Assembly: GCA_011523485.1 (NCBI GenBank)
Contig: WTGR01000250.1
Span: forward strand, 1-9,056
Direction of reading: 5' to 3'
Source of the DNA: Acidobacteriota bacterium
Lineage (GTDB): Bacteria; Acidobacteriota; Vicinamibacteria; Vicinamibacterales; UBA8438
Length of the DNA: 9,056 bases
Numbering within the stretch: the stretch's first letter is position 1; each line of letters opens with the position of its first letter. The position numbers were made by a program, and so were the translations under genes. This document shows, one piece after another, positions 1 to 5,490 of this stretch. The notes below the pieces were generated by a model that worked only from the letters and a program-made list of their open reading frames with translations, had not been told where the DNA came from and did not search any database.

Positions 1-1549
1 CCGGTACGGTGACGTTGGGGTAGCCGGCCACGGCCGCGAACTGCGAGCTGCTGCCGCCGAAGTGGTCGCCGTTGACGAGGTCGGTGACCCAGGCCGGCCC
101 GCCGGTGGGGGCGAGCATCGCGTCGAGGTTGCCGCCGTCCATGACGCGGTCGATCCCCGCCGCGCGCGAGAGGCGGCGCGCCGCGGCGTGCGCCCGCCGG
201 TACTCCATCGACGACAACGGCCCCTTGCTCTGCGCCGCGATCAGCCGTTCCTGCCCGAAGTACGCGAGCTCCTCGTCGGCGTGCCGCTCGTTGAAGGCGA
301 TGAGATCCGCCAGCGAGCGGATCGGCGGGTTCCGGAGGTTCTGCAGGTAGGCGTTCAGGCCCGCCTTGAACTCGTAGAAGAGCACCTCGGTCTCGGCCCG
401 CCGCAACGCCCCGCTCGCCGCCAGGTCGATCGGATCGACGATGACCGCGCCGCGGTCGCGCAGCACGGCGATGGCTTCCCCCATGAGCCGGTCGACCGCC
501 TCGTGGAAGCCGAAGACGCTGCGCTGGACACCGATGCGGGCGCCGCGCAGTCCGTCGACGTCGAGGAAGGGCGTGTAGTCGTCGAGGCCCCGCGTCTCGC
601 CGGCCGCGGTGGCGGGATCGCGCGGGTCGGGACCGGCGATGGCCCCGAGCAGCAGCGCCGCGTCGCGGACGGAGCGCGCCATCGGGCCCGCGGTGTCCTG
701 GGTCTCCGAGATCGGCACGATGCCGGCGCGGCTGACGAGGCCGACGGTCGGCTTGATGCCGACGATGCCGTTGGCCGTCGACGGGCAGACGATCGAGCCG
801 TCGGTCTCGGTGCCGATGGCCGCCGCCGCCAGGTTGGCCGATACGGCGGCGCCGGAGCCGGAGCTCGATCCGCACGGGTTGCGGTCGAGGGCGTACGGAT
901 TGCGGCACTGTCCGCCGCGGGCGCTCCAGCCGCTCGACGAGCGGGTCGACCGGAAGTTGGCCCACTCGCTCAGGTTGGCCTTGCCGAGCAGGACGACGCC
1001 GGCCTCCCGCAGCCGCTCGGCGACGTGGGAGTCCTCGGGCGGGATGGACCCGGCGAGCGCCAGCGACCCCGCGGTGGTCGTCATGCGGTCGGCGGTGTCG
1101 ATGTTGTCCTTGACCAGAACGGGCACGCCATGGAGCGGCGAACGCACGCGGCCTTCCGCGCGTTCCCGGTCGAGGCCGGCCGCGATGTCGAGCGCGTCCG
1201 GGTTGGTCTCGATCACGCTCCGCAGGGTCGGTCCCTGCCGGTCGATCTGCGCGATGCGCGCCAGGTACGCCTGGGTGACGGACCGCGCCGTCCGCTCGCC
1301 GGACGCCATCGACGCCGCCAGATCCCCGATCGAGACCTCCGCGAGATCGAACGGCTCCGGCGGTGCTCCGGGCCCGGAAGCGCTCGTCTGCCCCGGCGCG
1401 GTTCCCGCTTGCGCCCCGGGCGCGGCCCGCACGGCGGCGCCGGGATCGAGCGCGGACCCGCAGCCGGAGGAGCCGGCCGCCAGCGCCGCGCCCGCCAGCG
1501 CGCCGGACCGGAGGAATCTGCGCCGGTCGACGACGCCAGGACTTCCCAT
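1..1549 (-). CDS. Tat-exported amidase-signature family hydrolase (3' end beyond window)
   Basis: An amidase-signature serine hydrolase, which would cleave a C-terminal or side-chain amide of peptides or small amides outside the cytoplasm. 516 residues are visible and the C-terminus lies beyond base 1; it breaks off after a typical late motif (AVAGYPNVTVP), so perhaps 40-60 residues are missing. The N-terminus has a twin-arginine signal (DRRRFLRSG, R9-R10), an alanine-rich hydrophobic stretch and Cys30, so it may be a Tat lipoprotein, though SSGC is a weak lipobox. The Ser-cisSer-Lys triad is visible: Lys147 in PVLVKDNIDT, the Ser-rich box GSSSGSG (227-233, cis-Ser 228 or 229) and nucleophile Ser252 in GTETDGSIVCPS. 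The TETDGSIVCP variant resembles the bacterial peptide amidase branch more than GatA. The start lies 2 bp after the stop of the DUF2911 gene, so translation is probably coupled. The family is certain; the substrate is not. Confidence 0.93.
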   Translation of the reverse strand, partial: MGSPGVVDRRRFLRSGALAGAALAAGSSGCGSALDPGAAVRAAPGAQAGTAPGQTSASGPGAPPEPFDLAEVSIGDLAASMASGERTARSVTQAYLARIAQIDRQGPTLRSVIETNPDALDIAAGLDRERAEGRVRSPLHGVPVLVKDNIDTADRMTTTAGSLALAGSIPPEDSHVAERLREAGVVLLGKANLSEWANFRSTRSSSGWSARGGQCRNPYALDRNPCGSSSGSGAAVSANLAAAAIGTETDGSIVCPSTANGIVGIKPTVGLVSRAGIVPISETQDTAGPMARSVRDAALLLGAIAGPDPRDPATAAGETRGLDDYTPFLDVDGLRGARIGVQRSVFGFHEAVDRLMGEAIAVLRDRGAVIVDPIDLAASGALRRAETEVLFYEFKAGLNAYLQNLRNPPIRSLADLIAFNERHADEELAYFGQERLIAAQSKGPLSSMEYRRAHAAARRLSRAAGIDRVMDGGNLDAMLAPTGGPAWVTDLVNGDHFGGSSSQFAAVAGYPNVTVP

Positions 1550-1551
1550 CG

Positions 1552-2154
1552 CTATGGCACCGTGATGCTGAAGGGGACGTAGGTCTCGCCCCAGTGCAGC
1601 CGCAGCTCCGCGTCCTTCTTCTCCACCGCCGCGAAGTAGAAGGCCAGCGTCTCCATGTGCGCCCCGCGGCGCGGCGACGCCATGAACCGCAGCGCGTCGT
1701 CCTCCTCGCCGGGGTAGGGCGTGTGGTAGACGTCCGCCTGCCGGTTGAAGATGATGGTCCAGCGGTTGGGGTCCGGGATCGCCCACAGGCTGTAGCTGCC
1801 GGCCGGCAGCGCATTGCCGTTGATGGTGACGTCGCGGCTGAACGAGATGGCGGTGGCGTCGTTGGCGCCGGGGTTCCAGATCTCCCCGAACGGCACGATG
1901 CCGCCGAACAGATCACGGCCGCGCGCGACCGGCCGGTCGTAGGTGACCTCGATCTGCGTGTTCGCGACCTCCTGCCACACCAGCCCGCTCTGGCTCGGCT
2001 TGACGTCGTCCAGAGCCAGGATCGGCAGGGCGTTGCCGCCGGTCGCCGCTTCACCCTCCGCCCCCGCCGCCGACTCGCTTCCGGTTCCGCCGCCGCAACC
2101 GGCGAACGCCAGCGCGGCTGCCAGCGAGAGCACCTGTACATGCCGTCTGCTCAT
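1552..2154 (-). CDS. DUF2911 family lipoprotein
   Basis: A 200-residue protein of the DUF2911 family, whose biochemical role is unknown. Residues 1-20 form a lipoprotein-type signal (basic MSRRH, hydrophobic core, FAGC with Cys20; Phe at -3 is unusual). A Gly/Ala/Ser/Glu-rich linker follows to about residue 43, then the beta-rich domain. Family hallmarks visible are YDRPVARGRDLFG (72-84), VPFGEIWNPGANDAT (87-101), LPAGSYSLWAIP (116-127), WTIIFN (132-137) and a C-terminal LRLHWGETYVPF. The protein ends within the domain, as is normal for the family. The start is fixed by a strong Shine-Dalgarno 8 bases upstream. The downstream amidase begins 2 bp after the stop, so the two are co-transcribed. 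The sequence suggests an envelope-anchored protein that may assist the neighbouring hydrolases, but that role is inferred only from position. Confidence 0.93.
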   Translation of the reverse strand: MSRRHVQVLSLAAALAFAGCGGGTGSESAAGAEGEAATGGNALPILALDDVKPSQSGLVWQEVANTQIEVTYDRPVARGRDLFGGIVPFGEIWNPGANDATAISFSRDVTINGNALPAGSYSLWAIPDPNRWTIIFNRQADVYHTPYPGEEDDALRFMASPRRGAHMETLAFYFAAVEKKDAELRLHWGETYVPFSITVP

Positions 2155-2162
2155 CGATGCAT

Positions 2163-2168
2163 CCTCCC
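2163..2168 (-). promoter_or_regulatory. Shine-Dalgarno of the DUF2911 gene
   Basis: On the minus strand the bases read GGGGAGGAT, with the GGGAGG core 8 bases before the ATG at 2154. It supports this start and suggests independent, efficient initiation rather than mere readthrough from the peptidase gene 91 bp upstream. Confidence 0.7.
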
Positions 2169-2229
2169 CATCCGGACCGTTTCGCGTGAGTCTACCCCTT
2201 GCGGGCGGGGGGCGCCTCGCCGCGTCGTC

Positions 2230-2244
2230 CGGCGTGTGCCGCCG
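2230..2244 (-). terminator. Short GC hairpin after the M28 peptidase stop (weak terminator candidate)
   Basis: CGGCG / CGCCG arms (5 bp) surround a 5-base loop directly after the peptidase stop codon on the minus strand. No U-tract follows, so it may only attenuate or protect the 3' end. The rest of the 91-bp gap (2155-2245) holds the Shine-Dalgarno of the next gene and no clear promoter. Confidence 0.25.
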
Positions 2245-2245
2245 A

Positions 2246-3847
2246 CTATTGCGCGCGGCGCCGGTTGGCGGGCAGCGGCTTGCGCGGCAGCCGCTCGTCG
2301 AGCATGGCCGTTCGGTAGGCGAAGACCGCCGAGACGACCGCCATCTGGAGCAGGTCGTCGCGCTGCACGCGGTCGTAGAAGTCCATGTTGGAATGATGCG
2401 TCCGGGAGTTGTACTCCAGCCGATCCTGGATGAACTGGAATCCCGGAATCCCCACCACGTCGAACGGAAGGTGGTCGGTGCCGCGCGTCGACCGCCGGCC
2501 GATGGTGGTGACGCCGAGATCGCCGAGGTCGCGCATCCAGTCCTGGAACAGGGGGGCCGCGGCCGTGTTGCCCTGCAGCCAGATGCCGCGGATGCGCCCG
2601 GCGCCGTTGTCCAGGTTGTAGTAGGCGGACACCTTCGCGTGATCCGGCCGGCGCACCGTCGTCCGCGGATCGGCGTAGTGACGCCGGACGTATTCCCGCG
2701 AGCCGAGCAGTCCCTCTTCCTCGCCGCCCCACAGCGCGACCCGAATCGTGCGCCGCGGGCGGGCGTCCACGGTCTGGAGGATGCGGGCCGCCTCCATCAT
2801 CGCGGCCACCCCGGCGGCGTTGTCGGTGGCCCCGGGGGACGCGTGCGTCGAGTCGAAGTGCGCGCCGAGGATGACCACCTCGTCGGCGAGGTCGGTCCCC
2901 GGCAGATCGGCCAGCAGGTTGAAGCCGTTCGGCCGCAGCTCGTCGTGGAAGCGGGTCCGGATGTCGATCTCGACGGTGACGGGCAGCCCCTTCTCGAGGA
3001 TGCGGATCATGCGGTTGTAGTGCTCGACCGCGATGGTCACGGCGGGAACCACCTCGCGCGCTCCCGTCGCCCGCGACCCGCCCGGTCCGACGAACAACGT
3101 GCCGCCGTCCGGGCGTTGCGTGGGCCAGACCAGGTCGCTGCCCAGCGGCGCGCCGCCCACCCGCGAGAGGTCGCTGCCCCGGTCGAGCACCGCGACGACG
3201 CCCTCCTCCAGAAAGAACGCCTGCACGTGGTTCTGGAGCTGCGGCCCGCTGCCGCCGCTGCTCGCCTGCCGCGACCGCCCGCGGGCCGGGCGCGACGCTT
3301 CCGCCAGCAGGCGGTCGTCCATCCGCAACACCAGGTCGCCGTCGAGCAACCCGACCTCGCGCGGTTCCTGCGCCAGCACGATCTTTCCCCGCAGTCGGCC
3401 GCGATGGCGTTCGAGGGCGGCGCGCGAGGTGACGTCGACCCGCACCACCTCGGCCGAGACGGTGCCCGACGTGCCCGGCGTCCAGGCGCGCGGGTAGCCG
3501 ATGATCGGCATCACCTGCGGCTCGATCATGTGCGCGTGGAAGCGTTCGAGCGACCAGCCGCGCCCGTACGCGAACCGCTCCTCGGAGACGCGCAGCCCCC
3601 ACGAGCGCATGCGGTCCGCGGCCCACTCCGCGGCCGCCTCGATCGCCGGCGTCCCGGTCACGCGGGGGCCGTAGACGTCGCTGAGCCAACTGACGATCTC
3701 CAGCGCTTCGGACCGCCGGAATCCCTCTTCCCGGATCGCGCGCAGCACGTCGGGGTCGGACCGCTGTGCGTGGGAGAGGGGCGCGGCAACGAGGATCGTT
3801 GCGGCGACCGTCACGAGGCGGACCAGGGAGCGGCACGCGTCACGCAT
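2246..3847 (-). CDS. Secreted M28-family zinc metallopeptidase with PA-like insert
   Basis: A 533-residue secreted aminopeptidase/carboxypeptidase-type enzyme of family M28. A Sec signal peptide covers residues 1-27 (MRDACRSL start, hydrophobic core, SHA cleavage before Q28). Residues of about 35-105 are the N-terminal part of the fold. A PA-like insert at about 110-290 resembles carboxypeptidase Q-type members. The C-terminal catalytic part carries a full di-zinc set: His330 and Asp332 (GAHFDS), bridging Asp342 (GATDNAAG), the Glu376-Glu377 pair (GGEEEGLLGS), Asp413 (YYNLDNG) and His485 (HHSNMDFYD), plus GTDHLPF around 456-462. I chose the ATG at 3847: a longer in-frame start at 3943 would add a Ser/Arg-rich tail before the signal peptide and overlap the upstream gene. 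The upstream gene ends 10 bp before this start, so they share a transcript. The Shine-Dalgarno is poor. It likely trims peptides outside the cytoplasm. Confidence 0.94.
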   Translation of the reverse strand: MRDACRSLVRLVTVAATILVAAPLSHAQRSDPDVLRAIREEGFRRSEALEIVSWLSDVYGPRVTGTPAIEAAAEWAADRMRSWGLRVSEERFAYGRGWSLERFHAHMIEPQVMPIIGYPRAWTPGTSGTVSAEVVRVDVTSRAALERHRGRLRGKIVLAQEPREVGLLDGDLVLRMDDRLLAEASRPARGRSRQASSGGSGPQLQNHVQAFFLEEGVVAVLDRGSDLSRVGGAPLGSDLVWPTQRPDGGTLFVGPGGSRATGAREVVPAVTIAVEHYNRMIRILEKGLPVTVEIDIRTRFHDELRPNGFNLLADLPGTDLADEVVILGAHFDSTHASPGATDNAAGVAAMMEAARILQTVDARPRRTIRVALWGGEEEGLLGSREYVRRHYADPRTTVRRPDHAKVSAYYNLDNGAGRIRGIWLQGNTAAAPLFQDWMRDLGDLGVTTIGRRSTRGTDHLPFDVVGIPGFQFIQDRLEYNSRTHHSNMDFYDRVQRDDLLQMAVVSAVFAYRTAMLDERLPRKPLPANRRRAQ

Positions 3848-3857
3848 GGGATTGCGC

Positions 3858-4349
3858 CTATTCGATTGGCGGCGACTCGACGACGCCTTCCTCGTCGACG
3901 GCGAACTGGAGTGCGTTCGTCTGCTGGATGACGCGCTCGACACGCGTTCCGTTGACCCAGACGCCCGTCGTGACCCGGCCGTCCCGGCGCGGGTCGCGGC
4001 GGCACTGGTTGCGGTCGTGCACCGTCATCGTGTGGACGATGTTCACCGGGACGTCGAAGAACTGGGCCTCGAAGTGGTTCGGCGCCGTCTCGTTCAGCAC
4101 CGTGGGAGCGTAGTTGCGCCAACTGGGCCTGACGTTGTTGCTCTCTTCCATCCGGGTCAGGCAGCCTTCGAACGCCGCCTGCTGCTCGGCCGCCGGCGCG
4201 GCGGCCGGCTCGCTCTCGAGGCGCACCTCGATGGTGGCGAGGGATGAGGGCTCCACCCCTCGCGGCGACTGCTCGCAATCGGAGGCGGTAGAGGCCAGGG
4301 CGGCGGCGACCACCAGGATCAGCGAAGACTTTCTGCGGGAATCGATCAT
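3858..4349 (-). CDS. Small secreted protein of unknown function
   Basis: 163 residues; I recognise no family. The N-terminus (MIDSRRKSSLIL, then an alanine/valine core to about residue 22) looks like an export signal. Cys25 in ASDC could be a lipid-attachment site, but Asp at -1 is not a proper lipobox, so cleavage by signal peptidase I is equally possible. Residues of about 40-60 are Ala/Glu-rich. The mature part has two further cysteines (63 and 116) that could form a disulphide, a Trp/Asn-rich centre and a predicted beta-rich end (VTTGVWVNGTRVERVIQ). Codon use matches its neighbours. It is first in the leftward gene set, with the peptidase start 10 bp after its stop, so it may help or anchor that enzyme. 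No clear Shine-Dalgarno precedes the ATG, so the start is less sure than the frame. Confidence 0.7.
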   Translation of the reverse strand: MIDSRRKSSLILVVAAALASTASDCEQSPRGVEPSSLATIEVRLESEPAAAPAAEQQAAFEGCLTRMEESNNVRPSWRNYAPTVLNETAPNHFEAQFFDVPVNIVHTMTVHDRNQCRRDPRRDGRVTTGVWVNGTRVERVIQQTNALQFAVDEEGVVESPPIE

Positions 4350-4473
4350 CGGACTACCGGTGCGCGGGCGCGTTCTTCAAGCATATCGGAAAGCCCTGCG
4401 GTGCGCGCCGCGCCCGCGGAAGGCGGCCGCGCGGTTCTCGTTCCCCGTCCCGGCCACGGTATATTAGGAAGGC

Positions 4474-4515
4474 GATCGTTCACCCGGCGGCTTCACGATC
4501 CGGGGCCGCCGCCGG
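4474..4515 (+). promoter_or_regulatory. Interleaved inverted repeats in the leader of the EF-hand gene (possible pseudoknot)
   Basis: Two perfect inverted repeats interleave: GATCGT (4474-4479) with ACGATC (4495-4500), and CCGGCGGC (4484-4491) with GCCGCCGG (4508-4515). They could form alternative hairpins or an H-type pseudoknot with joining lengths 4, 3 and 7. The second stem ends 7 bases before the Shine-Dalgarno, so it could affect translation. GC-rich DNA yields such repeats by chance, so this is a candidate only. Confidence 0.3.
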
Positions 4516-4522
4516 ATTCCCG

Positions 4523-4528
4523 AGGAGG
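4523..4528 (+). promoter_or_regulatory. Consensus Shine-Dalgarno of the helical EF-hand gene
   Basis: AGGAGG lies 6 bases before the ATG at 4535. It is the best ribosome binding site in the window, fixes the start and suggests a highly translated protein. Confidence 0.85.
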
Positions 4529-4534
4529 ATTGAC

Positions 4535-5182
4535 ATGACACGCGCAACCGGCATCGGCCTCGTTCTCGTCTTTGCTATCGTCGCGCTCTTCGCCGGCGTG
4601 CAGGGCGCCGCCGCGCAGGCGCACAACCACATCGGCCACGTGATGGACCAGTGGCGCGACACGCCGGAGATGGCCGGCCTGCTGCCGGCGGCGATCGCCG
4701 AGGCGCAGATTGCGGCCCGGCACGCCTCGCTCGCGGCGTCCGACCCGAGCAACCTCGACTCGATCAAGCGGCACACCGCGCACGTGCTGCACGCCGTCGA
4801 CCCGACGCAGATCGAGAACGGCCCGGGCAACGGCTACGGCGTCAAGCAGGCCGCGGAGGGCGCCGCCAAGCACATCATGGCCGCCGCCAACTCGGGCGAC
4901 GCCTCCGGCGCGGTGAAGACGCACGCCGAGCACGTGGCCACCTCGGCGCAGAACACGGTCGCGCGGGCCGACGAGATCGTCATGCTGGCCGAGAAGATTG
5001 CGATGGCGACGTCGGCCGACGAGGCCGCCGGCCTCGTGGCGGAGCTGAACACGCTGGCCCAGGCGCTTCTCTCCGGCGTGGACGCCAACGGCGACGGCCG
5101 CACCGGTTGGCAGGAAGGCGAAGGCGGACTCGAGGTCGCCGAGACCCACGGCAACCTGATGAAGAACGCCGAGGGGCTCTAG
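4535..5182 (+). CDS. Secreted His-rich helical protein with C-terminal EF-hand loop, unknown function
   Basis: 215 residues with a Sec signal peptide (1 to about 29, ending GAAAQA before H30). The mature protein is almost wholly helical, rich in Ala, Glu and His, with no cysteine. Histidines at 30, 32 and 35 are followed by two copies of an H-x16-H-x2-H unit (63/80/83 and 113/130/133), exactly 50 residues apart, with a further His86. Aligned repeats share about ten identities, including the HxxHV ends. Near the C-terminus, 183-194 (DANGDGRTGWQE) fits the 12-residue EF-hand loop with acidic or polar ligands at 1, 3, 5 and 12, and Thr at position 8 in place of the usual Ile. I know similar uncharacterised proteins but no assigned function. 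A secreted metal- or haem-binding helical bundle stabilised by calcium is a reasonable inference. It has its own leader and a downstream hairpin pair, so it is probably monocistronic and well expressed. Confidence 0.9.
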   Translation: MTRATGIGLVLVFAIVALFAGVQGAAAQAHNHIGHVMDQWRDTPEMAGLLPAAIAEAQIAARHASLAASDPSNLDSIKRHTAHVLHAVDPTQIENGPGNGYGVKQAAEGAAKHIMAAANSGDASGAVKTHAEHVATSAQNTVARADEIVMLAEKIAMATSADEAAGLVAELNTLAQALLSGVDANGDGRTGWQEGEGGLEVAETHGNLMKNAEGL

Positions 5183-5200
5183 CAGTCCGAGCCCGGACTG
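5183..5200 (+). terminator. Hairpin immediately after the EF-hand gene stop
   Basis: A perfect 7-bp stem (CAGTCCG / CGGACTG) with a 4-base loop AGCC begins at the base after the TAG stop. No U-tract follows. Together with the next hairpin it probably ends or stabilises the transcript. Confidence 0.45.
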
Positions 5201-5212
5201 CCGGGGAACAAG

Positions 5213-5242
5213 GGGACCGCGGCCGATCGCGGTCGCGGTCCC
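5213..5242 (+). terminator. Strong 12-bp GC hairpin, probable terminator
   Basis: GGGACCGCGGCC (5213-5224) pairs with GGTCGCGGTCCC (5231-5242): 11 Watson-Crick pairs and one G-U, with a 6-base loop GATCGC. It sits 31 bases after the EF-hand gene stop. There is no T-run, so it would act as a non-canonical terminator or as a 3' stabiliser. Confidence 0.45.
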
Positions 5243-5490
5243 GCCTCGTGGTTTCGGACGCCGGCACGCGCCGGAGGCTTGCGCCGCCACCCTTTACTAC
5301 AGGATCCGGAAAACGCTCTCGCTCCTGACGCCGCGGCCCTCGTGGGGATACGTGTGAAGGGTCTCCGCCGACAGCGTCCGATCCCCGGTTCGCCACCCGA
5401 CGCGGGTCCTCGGCTCGTCGGATCCTCCCTCGACCCCGTAACCAGGACGAGCCGACCCGTATCCCTGCGCCGCGGCGCGGTCGCGGCACC
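5243..5490. other. Non-coding spacer before the aminopropyltransferase gene
   Basis: After the two hairpins I see no convincing gene. A 71-codon open frame (TTG at 5279 to TGA at 5494) lacks a usable ribosome binding site and has a proline/arginine-rich composition typical of chance frames. A relatively AT-rich patch at 5291-5315 (CCTTTACTACAGG and following) may lie near a promoter, but I cannot define -35 and -10 boxes. The 3' half holds the long inverted repeat listed separately. Confidence 0.6.
5410..5455. repeat. 10-bp perfect inverted repeat upstream of the aminopropyltransferase gene
   Basis: TCGGCTCGTC (5410-5419) is the exact reverse complement of GACGAGCCGA (5446-5455), with 26 bases between. 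GGG (5404-5406) and CCC (5456-5458) could extend the stem across a 3-base bulge. It ends 35 bases before the ATG at 5491. It could be a paired operator, or a leader hairpin if transcription starts upstream. No Shine-Dalgarno is visible between it and the ATG. Confidence 0.5.

Larger units (their letters stand above)
4350..4534. promoter_or_regulatory. Divergent intergenic region with candidate promoters
   Basis: The only spacer between the leftward gene set and the rightward helical EF-hand gene, so it must hold at least one promoter for each unless transcription enters from further away. On the plus strand TATATT (4460-4465) is a candidate -10 element in otherwise very GC-rich DNA, with no good -35 at 16-18 bp. 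On the minus strand TATGCT (4385-4380) is a candidate -10 about 30 bases before the 4349 start, also without a clear -35. Both are tentative. Confidence 0.4.

Noticed and set aside
62..1582. Long plus-strand open frame opposite the amidase
   Set aside because: Arg/Ala/Gly/Val-rich chance frame typical of high-GC DNA. The minus strand carries the complete amidase motifs, with no family pattern on the plus strand.
1943..3931. 662-codon plus-strand open frame opposite the M28 peptidase
   Set aside because: No recognisable domain, and composition dominated by Arg, Pro and Ala. The peptidase frame on the other strand has all zinc ligands.
3848..3943. Longer start of the M28 peptidase at 3943
   Set aside because: It would add 32 Ser/Arg-rich residues before a clear signal peptide and overlap the upstream gene.
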